Source: DATDVH01 sp035290045 (GTDB taxonomy: Bacteria; Patescibacteriota; Microgenomatia; UBA1406; HO2-37-13b). From it: a stretch of DNA of 21,001 nucleotides. Location: the NCBI GenBank assembly GCA_035290045.1, contig DATDVH010000047.1, positions 1 through 21,001 on the forward strand. The letters run 5' to 3'. A model generated the notes under the pieces. The model was given only the letters and a program-made list of their open reading frames with translations, was not told where the DNA came from and did no database searches. Within the stretch, counting starts at the first letter, position 1. Every line of letters starts with the position of its first letter. Both the position numbers and the translations under genes were made by a program. Positions 14,854 through 21,001 of this stretch are shown piece after piece.

Positions 14854-16083
14854 ATGTATAACATCATTAGAAATTCAAAATATGATTTTGTCGGACAATC
14901 ATACGCACGTATGTATCCCAATTTACATAAGTATCCAGCAACCATGATACCGCAGATTGGTATTGAGCTATTTAAAGAGTTAAATATAAAATGCGGAAAA
15001 TTGCTTGATCCTTATTGTGGGAGCGGATCATCATTTACTGTCGGGCTTGATAGAAATTTAAATGAAATGTATGGTTTTGATATTAATCCTTTCGCTGTTT
15101 TAGTATCTCGGACAAAATTTACCAAAGTAGAAGTAAAAAGATTAAATCTGCAAAGACAAAAATTAAGAAATGATATTTTCGAATTCATTAAAAAAGAGGA
15201 AAATCTTGATTCTGTTCAATTGCCACAATTTTATAATGTAAATTTTTGGTTTTCTAAGCAAATTTTACTTAATTTGGCTGTATTGAAGTTATTTATCAAT
15301 AAAATAAAAGACAAGGAAGTGAAAAGATTTTTTTGGGTTCCTTTCTCCGAAACTATAAGAGAATGCTCCTATACCAGAAATCACGAATTTAAATTGTACC
15401 GCATGAAGATAGATGAATTGATACATTTTAACCCCGATGTGTTTGGCGTATTTTTTGAGAAATTAAACAAAGCGATTTATGTGTATGAAAAATTTTACTT
15501 CCCAAAATTAAATAGGGCAAAAATTGAAGTAGGTTATGAGAAATTTAAAAAAAAGGAAAATTATTATGATGTGGTTTTAACGAGTCCGCCTTATGGAGAC
15601 AGCAAAACTACTGTAGCTTATGGACAATTTTCCATGTTTTCAAATGAATGGATGGGGATAAAAAACGCACGGCAGATTGATTATTTGCTCATGGGCGGAA
15701 AAACTATAAAGGCAAAATATAACAAAGGAATTATTGCTGATTATATCAATCAGGTAGAAAAAGCGTCTGAAAAAAGAGCGCTTGAGGTATCCTCGTTTTA
15801 TTTTGACTTAGATAATTCTATCAATGATGTAGCAAAAAGCGTAAAAAAAGGTGGAAAATCTATGTATATAGTCGGCAATAGAAGAGTGAAAAATATTCAA
15901 TTACCAACAGATCAGTTTATTGCAGAGAAATTTGAAGAGTATGGCTTTACACATTTATTCACATACAAAAGAATGCTTGGGAACAAAACAATACCATTAA
16001 AAAATTCTCCTACAAATAAGATTGGACAAAGAGTGAGCACCATGACACATGAATATATAGTCGTATGCGAAAAAATAAAATAA
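14854..16083 (+). CDS. Site-specific DNA methyltransferase, amino-methylating (probably N4-cytosine type)
   Basis: The protein has 409 residues. SAM-binding motif I is LLDPYCGSGSSFTVGL (about 50-65) and motif II is GFDINPFAV (about 74-82). A long middle region (about 85-235) precedes motif IV VLTSPPYGDS (241-250). The order I, II, middle domain, IV resembles the alpha class with target recognition in the middle; TSPPY rather than DPPY is commoner in N4-cytosine enzymes, though adenine specificity is not excluded. A late KKGGKSMYIVGNRRV strand is intact. No restriction endonuclease gene adjoins it (TPR gene before, glmS after), so it appears orphan. Upstream is a TATAAC (14835-14840), 13 nt before the ATG. 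The AT- and Lys-rich makeup is consistent with, but does not prove, acquisition. Confidence 0.85.
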   Translation: MYNIIRNSKYDFVGQSYARMYPNLHKYPATMIPQIGIELFKELNIKCGKLLDPYCGSGSSFTVGLDRNLNEMYGFDINPFAVLVSRTKFTKVEVKRLNLQRQKLRNDIFEFIKKEENLDSVQLPQFYNVNFWFSKQILLNLAVLKLFINKIKDKEVKRFFWVPFSETIRECSYTRNHEFKLYRMKIDELIHFNPDVFGVFFEKLNKAIYVYEKFYFPKLNRAKIEVGYEKFKKKENYYDVVLTSPPYGDSKTTVAYGQFSMFSNEWMGIKNARQIDYLLMGGKTIKAKYNKGIIADYINQVEKASEKRALEVSSFYFDLDNSINDVAKSVKKGGKSMYIVGNRRVKNIQLPTDQFIAEKFEEYGFTHLFTYKRMLGNKTIPLKNSPTNKIGQRVSTMTHEYIVVCEKIK

Positions 16084-16104
16084 AAATCATAAAACCATTT
16101 AAAT

Positions 16105-16133
16105 TTGACAAATATATTTTTGATCACTATACT
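16105..16133 (+). promoter_or_regulatory. Consensus sigma70-type promoter of glmS
   Basis: TTGACA (16105-16110), a 17-bp spacer and TATACT (16128-16133). The expected start near 16140 gives a leader of about 87 nt. It is the best -35/-10 pair in the window and, unlike most neighbours, not leaderless. Confidence 0.8.
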
Positions 16134-16185
16134 TTTAACTGTTTTTTTATCCCTCTTTTCAGTTTTGATTTTTTTGTGGACTTAT

Positions 16186-16226
16186 TTTTAACTTTTAATT
16201 TTTCATTTTAAATTTTTAATTTTCAT
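16186..16226 (+). repeat. 7-bp tandem array abutting the glmS start codon
   Basis: The units are TTTTAAC (16186-16192), TTTTAAT (16193-16199), TTTTCAT (16200-16206), TTTAAAT (16207-16213), TTTTAAT (16214-16220) and a partial TTTCAT, then ATG 16227. They have the same 7-bp period and TTTTRAY consensus as the right inverted repeat at 2047-2075. No inverted partner is seen nearby. It makes an unstructured A/U-rich leader directly before the start codon. Confidence 0.65.
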
Positions 16227-17996
16227 ATGTGCGGTATATTTGGCTATAAAGGAAAAAAAAATGCAGGACCAATTTTATATGAAGGATTAAATAGACTCCT
16301 CTATAGAGGATATGACTCATGGGGCATTGCAGTAGCAAAAGATCATACTATCTCTGTTGAAAAACAGGTAGGAAAAATTAGTGATTTCAAAAAAATAAAA
16401 TCCATACCTTTCTCTCATTGCGGCATCGCGCATACCAGATGGGCAACTCATGGCAACGTAACCGTAAAAAACGCCCATCCACACTATGCAACAAATCATT
16501 CTTTTGTGCTTGCGCAAAATGGTATTGTTGAAAACTATGAAGAATTGAAAAAAACACTGATTGCGAAAGGATATGCTTTTATCAGTGAGACAGATACTGA
16601 AGTAATTGTCAGATTGATTGAGGATGAGAGAAAAAAAGTAAACGATCTTGTGCTGGCTACGCGCAATGCCTTTCAAAAATTGACCGGACGAAATACAATC
16701 ATTCTCTTGACTGCGGATGGAACACTTATCGGTTGTCGCAATGGTTCTCCACTCGTTGTTGGATTAGACTCTCACGCTGAAGAATTATTTATATCATCGG
16801 ATGTATTATCATTTGCTCCACATGCAAAAGAAATGATCATGATTGACAATGGACATATGCTCGTCATAGATCAAACACTCACAATCTTTTCTATAAAAAC
16901 TGGGGAAAAAATAATACCGATTATTGAGCCGATCACACTGAAAAATGATAAAGTTGACAAAGGTCATTATGATCATTTTATGATAAAAGAAATTCATGAA
17001 GCGCCTGTTACTATCAAAGCCATTATCAACAACAGCAATCAATACCAACCGCTTGCAGATGCAATAAAAAAAGCAAAAACCGTCTATACAATTGGATCGG
17101 GTACTGCAGGAGCCGCCGCCGCACAAATAGCTTTTTATCTCAGAGAATATGCACATATCAATGCGATAAGCCTTATTGGAGGCGACGCACAAGAATATAT
17201 TCATTTATTCACCAAAAATGATCTCATTATCGCTCCTTCACAAAGTGGAGAAACTGCAGATGTCTTGGATATATTAGAATACGCGCAGAAAAAAAAAGTA
17301 TCCATCGCCTCATTTGTCAATATGCCAGGAAGTATGATGACACGGATCTCGGAATTCAAATATATGGCACAGGCTGGTCCCGAGATATGTGTGATGTCAA
17401 CTAAAATTTTCATCTCACAGATTGCATGGGGTTATCTTATCGCCAAAATCACTGCAGGATACGTATCCCAAGGAGTTAAATCTTTACAATCTCTACAGAA
17501 AAATATGACGCAGTATCTGCACGACAAAAAAAATCATTCAGCTATTAAGAATATCGCCGCAATTCTTTCTCAATCAAACGATATATTCCTTCTCGCAAAG
17601 GGTCAAAATTTCCAGATAGCAAAAGAAGGTATGGTCAAAATCATTGAAGGATCATATAAACATGCTCACGCAATCCCCGCAGGAGACCTGAAACATTATG
17701 CTATAACACTCGTTGAAAAAAATGTACCTGTTGTGGTTGTCGTATCAGACGATACTGCTCAAAAAAATATTCTCAATGCAGTACATGAAGTAAAAGCACG
17801 AGGAGCCACGGTGATTGGTGTCGCTCCTTTTAATCATTCTTCATTTGACTATGTTTTAGTCACTCCTGATACTGATGAAACATCAGCAATTATGAATGTT
17901 ATTCCCCTTCAACTTCTTGCATATTATATGGCAATTGTTTTAGGCAATAATGTAGACAAACCACGCAATATTGCCAAAAGTGTAACGGTAAAATAG
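16227..17996 (+). CDS. glmS: Glutamine--fructose-6-phosphate aminotransferase (isomerizing)
   Basis: The enzyme makes glucosamine-6-phosphate from fructose-6-phosphate and glutamine, the entry to UDP-GlcNAc for peptidoglycan and surface glycans. The protein has 589 residues, close to the usual 600. The N-terminal class II glutamine amidotransferase domain starts with Met1-Cys2 (MCGIFGY; Cys2 is the nucleophile after Met removal), with YRGYDSWG (26-33), RWATHG (71-76) and QNGIVENY (97-104). Two SIS sugar-isomerase domains follow: TIGSGTAGAAAA (about 288) with PSQSGETADVL (about 336), and LLAKGQNFQIAKEG (about 457). The C-terminus DKPRNIAKSVTVK is canonical. The gene ends 8 nt from a convergent gene with no terminator visible. 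Confidence 0.97.
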   Translation: MCGIFGYKGKKNAGPILYEGLNRLLYRGYDSWGIAVAKDHTISVEKQVGKISDFKKIKSIPFSHCGIAHTRWATHGNVTVKNAHPHYATNHSFVLAQNGIVENYEELKKTLIAKGYAFISETDTEVIVRLIEDERKKVNDLVLATRNAFQKLTGRNTIILLTADGTLIGCRNGSPLVVGLDSHAEELFISSDVLSFAPHAKEMIMIDNGHMLVIDQTLTIFSIKTGEKIIPIIEPITLKNDKVDKGHYDHFMIKEIHEAPVTIKAIINNSNQYQPLADAIKKAKTVYTIGSGTAGAAAAQIAFYLREYAHINAISLIGGDAQEYIHLFTKNDLIIAPSQSGETADVLDILEYAQKKKVSIASFVNMPGSMMTRISEFKYMAQAGPEICVMSTKIFISQIAWGYLIAKITAGYVSQGVKSLQSLQKNMTQYLHDKKNHSAIKNIAAILSQSNDIFLLAKGQNFQIAKEGMVKIIEGSYKHAHAIPAGDLKHYAITLVEKNVPVVVVVSDDTAQKNILNAVHEVKARGATVIGVAPFNHSSFDYVLVTPDTDETSAIMNVIPLQLLAYYMAIVLGNNVDKPRNIAKSVTVK

Positions 17997-18004
17997 GAGA
18001 AAAA

Positions 18005-19726
18005 TCATTCAAGAGAAATAGTATAAATTTTGTTTTTCGCCACTATAAAAATTCCCGAAGGTATATCAGGCGCATCTTGATTTTTCTCTCGCACTATGAA
18101 AGAAGATGTTTGTCTTAAAATACTTGATTCAATTTGCTTTTCAAACGATCCTTGTTTTGAGAAAATATACAGTGTTCCCTGTTCTTTATCCAGCACATAT
18201 ACTTTTTTAACTGTAGTATCAGTAAATAATTGAGCAAAAAGAGGTGTTTTCTGCCCGTACATCTTCGCAGAAAAACCATCCATAAGTCCAGAAGTATACT
18301 TATATACTGATCGATCTGTTCCAACATATACTGATGAATCAATCGCAATTGAATGAGCATTTTCAAAACGCACGCCTTGTTCCTTTTTAAGATATGATTG
18401 TTTTGAAGAATACCCAGTATCAGCGACAAGATATTTATAAACATTATTTTTATCACCGTCCAAAAAATATATATTCCCGTTGTATACAGAAAAACTCACA
18501 ATATGACCCCACTCACTATCTTTTTCAATCGCTCTCATCAATTTTTCTTCTTTATCAATAATATATAAACCATCATTTTCTTTATATAAATATAGTATTT
18601 TGTTATGAAAATACATCAGAGATGATCCTCGTATTTCAGATTTTTTTATCGTATGAGTTGATTTTTTAGAAAACGATATCATATAAACTGCACCTTTGTT
18701 TTTATCCAATACCGCAAGAGTATCGCTATCAAAAGATACTATATCACCATGTGCGTCTTTTTCAATCAAGACAAGATCATAAAACTCATCGTATTTTTTT
18801 TCTTCTTTTTTCATGATTTTTTTTTCAATATCTGCAATCTGTGATGATAACTCCTGAATATTCGGGATTTTTCGTGTACCAACTATCCCCTTGAATGTTT
18901 CTAAATCCTTTTGAGCTTGATTAACTAAGGCAAGCGCTTCATTATTGTTTTGAACCGCTTTTTCCTGGGCATGTTGAAGCGACTCGGTGATTTTCAGTGT
19001 GTATGATGCAATTTCTTTTTTGAATAGCTGATCCATACGGCGCTTTACTCCAAAACCAACACTCCAGATAAGTATCACGCACAGTACTCCCACTGCAATA
19101 AATGTATATTTTTTGTTTTTCAACACCGACGCATGAAGTTTGTTTCTCTGCTCTACAATTATGTCATTTGAGATCGGTGTTTTTTCATTTTTCTCATTCA
19201 ATACTCGAACAAGTACTGCACTTTCTGCTGTGTCAAACTGCGCAAAAATATCTCCTCTATCGTCTGCACTTAATTTTTTTTGCACCTCAAAAGATGTGAT
19301 TTGACTGAACATACATACAAAAAGGTCATCATCGTATGCTTTTCCTATCGCGTATTGAGATCCAGAAATGATCAGTGCGCAGTCTTTGTCACGCTGTAAA
19401 AATATTTTCCCGTTTCCTACAGTAAAAAGACCCGCACTGTCCCCTCGTATTACTATACATACACCGTCAATCTTATCTTTTGAAAAATGCAGAGCGATAG
19501 TATCATCAATAATCTTTTGAAAATCAGCGAAAGTATATAGTGGCTTTCCAAATACATCATCATGTATTTTTTTTAAAAAAAGAGAAAGCGTATCACACGC
19601 CTTATTCTTATCTTCTGATAAAACATATGATTTTTGTATAAAGAATAAAAATCCGTCTTCAGCAAAACAATCGCTTATCATCCCGCTCTGAATGCCCTTT
19701 TTAAACTCGTATTCCATTTTCAGCAT
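18005..19726 (-). CDS. PP2C-like / transmembrane / propeller-like protein, unknown function
   Basis: The protein has 573 residues in three parts. Residues about 1-195 resemble a degenerate PP2C-type fold (GDSAGLFTVGNGKIFLQRD, SQYAIGKAYDDDLFVCMFSQIT) but lack the clear metal-binding DG/GD Asp pattern of active phosphatases. A membrane helix (about 205-223) is followed by a long coiled-coil (about 225-305, SLQHAQEKAVQNNNEALAL). The C-terminal part (about 310-573) has repeated strand pairs (SDTLAVLDKNKGAVYMISF, NDGLYIIDKEEKLMRAI, TVKKVYVLDKEQGTLYIFS) like propeller blades. Topology suggests a cytoplasmic sensor-like domain joined to an extracytoplasmic propeller. ATG 19726 is 8 nt after a TACAAT box; ATG 19717 is an alternative. 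I do not recognise a named family. Confidence 0.75.
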   Translation of the reverse strand: MLKMEYEFKKGIQSGMISDCFAEDGFLFFIQKSYVLSEDKNKACDTLSLFLKKIHDDVFGKPLYTFADFQKIIDDTIALHFSKDKIDGVCIVIRGDSAGLFTVGNGKIFLQRDKDCALIISGSQYAIGKAYDDDLFVCMFSQITSFEVQKKLSADDRGDIFAQFDTAESAVLVRVLNEKNEKTPISNDIIVEQRNKLHASVLKNKKYTFIAVGVLCVILIWSVGFGVKRRMDQLFKKEIASYTLKITESLQHAQEKAVQNNNEALALVNQAQKDLETFKGIVGTRKIPNIQELSSQIADIEKKIMKKEEKKYDEFYDLVLIEKDAHGDIVSFDSDTLAVLDKNKGAVYMISFSKKSTHTIKKSEIRGSSLMYFHNKILYLYKENDGLYIIDKEEKLMRAIEKDSEWGHIVSFSVYNGNIYFLDGDKNNVYKYLVADTGYSSKQSYLKKEQGVRFENAHSIAIDSSVYVGTDRSVYKYTSGLMDGFSAKMYGQKTPLFAQLFTDTTVKKVYVLDKEQGTLYIFSKQGSFEKQIESSILRQTSSFIVREKNQDAPDIPSGIFIVAKNKIYTISLE

Positions 19727-19734
19727 ACTTTTTT

Positions 19735-19763
19735 ATTGTATGCTGATTTTACAAAATAAACAA
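19735..19763 (-). promoter_or_regulatory. Promoter of the PP2C-like gene
   Basis: The minus-strand -35 is TTGTTT (19758-19763), with a 17-bp spacer and -10 TACAAT (19735-19740), ending 8 nt before ATG 19726. The -35 lies in the last codons of the upstream small membrane protein. The mRNA would be leaderless or nearly so. Confidence 0.55.
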
Positions 19764-19988
19764 GCTATAAAAAAGAAGAAATAGTGCTATAAAAAGCTGT
19801 ATGTATGTAAATAACGATAATATCCCATAGTCGTTTATCTGAACGCTTTTTTTCATTACTTGCACCTGACGGATAATGACTATAGAAAAAACAATGTAAA
19901 AAACTGAAAGTATGATTCCGAATAGTTTGAATCCAATACTGATAAATTGTCCAAACTGTACAAGGTTCAAAATGCTATTAATATCCAC
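19749..19988 (-). CDS. Small two-helix membrane protein, hypothetical
   Basis: The protein has 79 residues from GTG 19988, 3 nt after the stop of the PH-domain gene. There are two hydrophobic segments (about 13-39 and 55-79) joined by a short charged loop (QVQVMKKSVQINDY). The tight spacing and lack of its own promoter point to co-translation with the PH-domain protein. The family is not recognised with certainty. Considered real because it is intact, membrane-like, and fills the gap between two genes of the same strand. Confidence 0.65.
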   Translation of the reverse strand: MDINSILNLVQFGQFISIGFKLFGIILSVFYIVFSIVIIRQVQVMKKSVQINDYGILSLFTYIQLFIALFLLFYSLFIL

Positions 19989-19991
19989 AAA

Positions 19992-20573
19992 TTATGTTTT
20001 TTTATGTCTCATTAAATTGTTAATAATTGAAGCGGCTTGTGCGGGATTGGGAATATTGATAAACTCAATATTTTTTTCAGTCCCTGCAGTCTGTACGAAT
20101 AAATTACCATAATTAAAAAGCGATGCAGTAAATCCACCTGTTTTCACTGTAACATCTTCTATTTTTCCAATTGATGATGCGCTTAACTCTTTATACAAAG
20201 TGCCGTGAAAATCAATATCAACAATACGTTCGTTAGTAACAATCCCGACATTAAATAGCCAATTGAGAATATTTAAGAATGTATAGCTTGCAATGACTGC
20301 AAACCAAAATAAAACTGCAAAAATCAATTGCTGTGTGCTTAAAATACGTTCCAGAAAAAGTGAGATAAAAAAAGTTAATACAAGCATGATAAAAACTGTT
20401 AATATCCAAAAAATCTGAGTGATAGGATGCGCCCGAAGCAATAAGATAACATGCTCTGATTCAGACTGTGTCTCAAAACGCATCGCAGGATAGGTGCAAA
20501 AAGCATGCAAAAATCTATGGCGTGCATCATGAGTTTCAGATAAAGATGATTTTTTCCCAAAAACAGTTGGCAT
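19992..20573 (-). CDS. Bacterial PH-domain (YdbS/bPH2-like) membrane protein
   Basis: The protein has 193 residues. A soluble N-terminus precedes two membrane helices (about 51-75 and 83-106) and then a compact beta domain (about 107-190) containing VGIVTNERIVDIDFHGTLYKE, IGKIEDVTVKTGG and YGNLFVQTAG, matching bacterial PH-domain (DUF304) proteins. Such domains bind membranes or partner proteins; no enzymatic role is known. ATG 20573 is chosen because it lies 8 nt after TATAAT; a GTG two codons upstream (20579) lies only 2 nt after that box and would not be within the transcript. It probably forms an operon with the small membrane protein that follows. Confidence 0.82.
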   Translation of the reverse strand: MPTVFGKKSSLSETHDARHRFLHAFCTYPAMRFETQSESEHVILLLRAHPITQIFWILTVFIMLVLTFFISLFLERILSTQQLIFAVLFWFAVIASYTFLNILNWLFNVGIVTNERIVDIDFHGTLYKELSASSIGKIEDVTVKTGGFTASLFNYGNLFVQTAGTEKNIEFINIPNPAQAASIINNLMRHKKT

Positions 20574-20581
20574 TACCACTT

Positions 20582-20587
20582 ATTATA
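20582..20587 (-). promoter_or_regulatory. -10 box of the PH-domain gene
   Basis: TATAAT on the minus strand lies 8 nt before ATG 20573, consistent with a start site at or next to the A of the ATG. It sits between the 5S gene and this operon, so the operon need not depend on rRNA read-through. Confidence 0.6.
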
Positions 20588-20642
20588 CCGCTTTCAGATG
20601 AAATTACAACAACGTGCCTCATCTGTAAGCGGCATAACCCTT

Positions 20643-20676
20643 CGTACGTTCATTTTGCTTTGCAAACTGAACTACG
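20643..20676 (-). other. Strong hairpin downstream of 5S rRNA
   Basis: The inverted repeat has a 3-nt loop at 20659-20661. Inner arms 20648-20658 and 20662-20672 pair with one mismatch, and outer CGTA/TACG (20643-20646, 20673-20676) pair after one bulged base, for a stem of roughly 14 pairs. No T-run follows it on either strand, so it is not a classical intrinsic terminator; a processing or stability stem for the 5S transcript is possible. The 5S sequence itself is followed at once by seven Ts on the minus strand. Confidence 0.6.
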
Positions 20677-20697
20677 ATGGGTATATATACAAAAAAA

Positions 20698-20821
20698 TGC
20701 CCTGGCAATGACCTATTTTCCCCCCACCGAGTTAGGTGGTAGTATCGTAGGCGCTGTCTGGTTTCACGACTCTGTTCGGGATGGGAAGAGGTGGTACCCA
20801 AACGCTCCGATCACCAAGGCA
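20698..20821 (-). rRNA. rrf: 5S ribosomal RNA
   Basis: The minus strand carries the conserved 5S core CCCATCCCGAACAG and the GGTACCACCTC-type loop region. The 5' end TGCCTTGG and the 3' end CCAGGGCA pair over 8 bp as helix I (one G-T pair), which fixes a 124-nt molecule. It is an essential part of the 50S subunit. No 23S rRNA is seen: instead a transposase 3' end lies 43 nt upstream. A run of seven Ts begins directly after the 3' end. A plausible dedicated promoter lies in the 43-nt gap. Confidence 0.95.
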
Positions 20822-20827
20822 AAAAAT

Positions 20828-20856
20828 AGTTTACACCATCAATGCATAAAAAACAA
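20828..20856 (-). promoter_or_regulatory. Candidate promoter dedicated to 5S rRNA
   Basis: The minus-strand -35 is TTGTTT (20851-20856), with a 17-bp spacer and -10 TAAACT (20828-20833), then six bases to the first base of the predicted 5S (20821). This is the same -10 to +1 geometry as the leaderless genes of the window. The start site would coincide with the 5' end defined by helix I. Confidence 0.5.
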
Positions 20857-20864
20857 CCACATGT

Positions 20865-21001
20865 TCAGGACCTATACATACGATACAGTTGATGAGTTTG
20901 TTTTTCAACTTGTAATATAACATATTCAGCAGGTGTTTTATACCCTAACGCCTGATGAAATCTGCGTTGATTGTATTTGGTGTTAAACGCCATACATTGT
21001 T
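20865..21001 (-). CDS. Transposase with integrase core, 3' end only (partial)
   Basis: The last 44 residues of a DDE-type transposase run in from the right edge and end at TGA (20865-20867). The segment FNTKYNQRRFHQALGYKTPAEYV is the typical end of the rve integrase core in IS3/IS481-type transposases (consensus like YN..RPH.ALGY.TP.E). The family cannot be fixed without the rest. The insertion-sequence terminus should lie between the stop codon and the 5S gene, or overlap the stop, but I cannot define its inverted repeat from one end. Confidence 0.8.
   Translation of the reverse strand, partial: QCMAFNTKYNQRRFHQALGYKTPAEYVILQVEKQTHQLYRMYRS

Noticed and set aside
16134..16226. glmS ribozyme/riboswitch in the glmS leader
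   Set aside because: The leader is only about 87 nt, extremely A/T-rich, and shows none of the conserved core of the ribozyme.
20681..20690. GTATATATAC palindrome as an operator
   Set aside because: Alternating AT palindromes of this size are expected by chance in such DNA, and it lies downstream of 5S, not in a promoter.
20468..20920. Plus-strand open frame of 150 codons
   Set aside because: It runs antisense through the whole 5S rRNA gene and the start of the PH-domain gene; the protein has no recognisable pattern.
1..21001. Alternative genetic code (UGA as Gly or Trp), as in some CPR lineages
   Set aside because: TGA terminates the flippase, methyltransferase, TPR and transposase genes at the expected lengths, and no in-frame TGA interrupts a recognised gene.
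1..21001. CRISPR array or tRNA genes
   Set aside because: Intergenic gaps are too short for arrays, no spaced direct repeats of suitable length are seen, and no cloverleaf with a TTC-type loop was found in the gaps.

Overview
The window looks like chromosome from a Candidate Phyla Radiation (Patescibacteria) bacterium. The evidence is an AT-rich, tightly packed gene set with gaps of only a few bases, almost no Shine-Dalgarno sequences, and gene types common in that group: a PilX-like pilin beside a surface protein ending in a DLLPYLS-type segment, a four-helix-bundle (S23/IVP) protein, a VirD4/TraD-like ATPase, a ferredoxin-reductase-like flavoprotein, a bacterial PH-domain membrane protein, GT-C and GT4 glycosyltransferases and a YbhN-like flippase. 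TGA, TAA and TAG all end recognisable genes, so the standard bacterial code is used. I cannot place it more finely than the CPR.

Layout. 1-2909 (+): 3' part of a secreted surface protein, then a four-helix-bundle gene enclosed by a 29-bp imperfect inverted repeat built of 7-bp units, then a PilX-like pilin gene. 2950-4623 (+): argS. 4625-9224 (-): an envelope-glycan group (GT-C transferase, SAM methyltransferase and GT4 transferase in one coupled operon, then a YbhN-type membrane protein with its own promoter). 9270-9827 (-): a RelE/YafQ-type toxin-antitoxin pair, divergent from a membrane-anchored propeller-like protein (9935-11251, +). 11248-14363 (-): a VirD4/TraD-like ATPase followed by a flavin reductase. 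14386-14814 (+): a small TPR protein divergent from the ATPase. 14854-16083 (+): an apparently orphan DNA methyltransferase. 16227-17996 (+): glmS. 18005-20573 (-): a PP2C-like/TM/propeller protein, a small membrane protein and a PH-domain protein. 20698-20821 (-): 5S rRNA. The right edge (20865-21001, -) holds the 3' end of a DDE transposase/integrase-core gene.

How it is run. Several genes have a TATAAT/TATACT-like -10 box ending exactly 6 nt (a few 8-9 nt) before the start codon, so transcription should begin at or beside the ATG: leaderless mRNAs. The ATPase and the TPR gene share a 10-bp segment in which two opposite -10 boxes overlap by 2 bp. The 5S gene shows the same geometry (-35, 17 bp, -10, 6 nt, first base of the RNA), which suggests it is transcribed on its own. 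glmS and the toxin-antitoxin operon are exceptions, with good -35/-10 promoters and real leaders.

The least explained item is the four-helix-bundle cassette inside the surface-protein/pilin operon. Its flanking inverted repeats resemble the stem of an rRNA intervening sequence but sit in protein-coding DNA, and a diverged 7-bp array of the same consensus abuts the glmS start codon.
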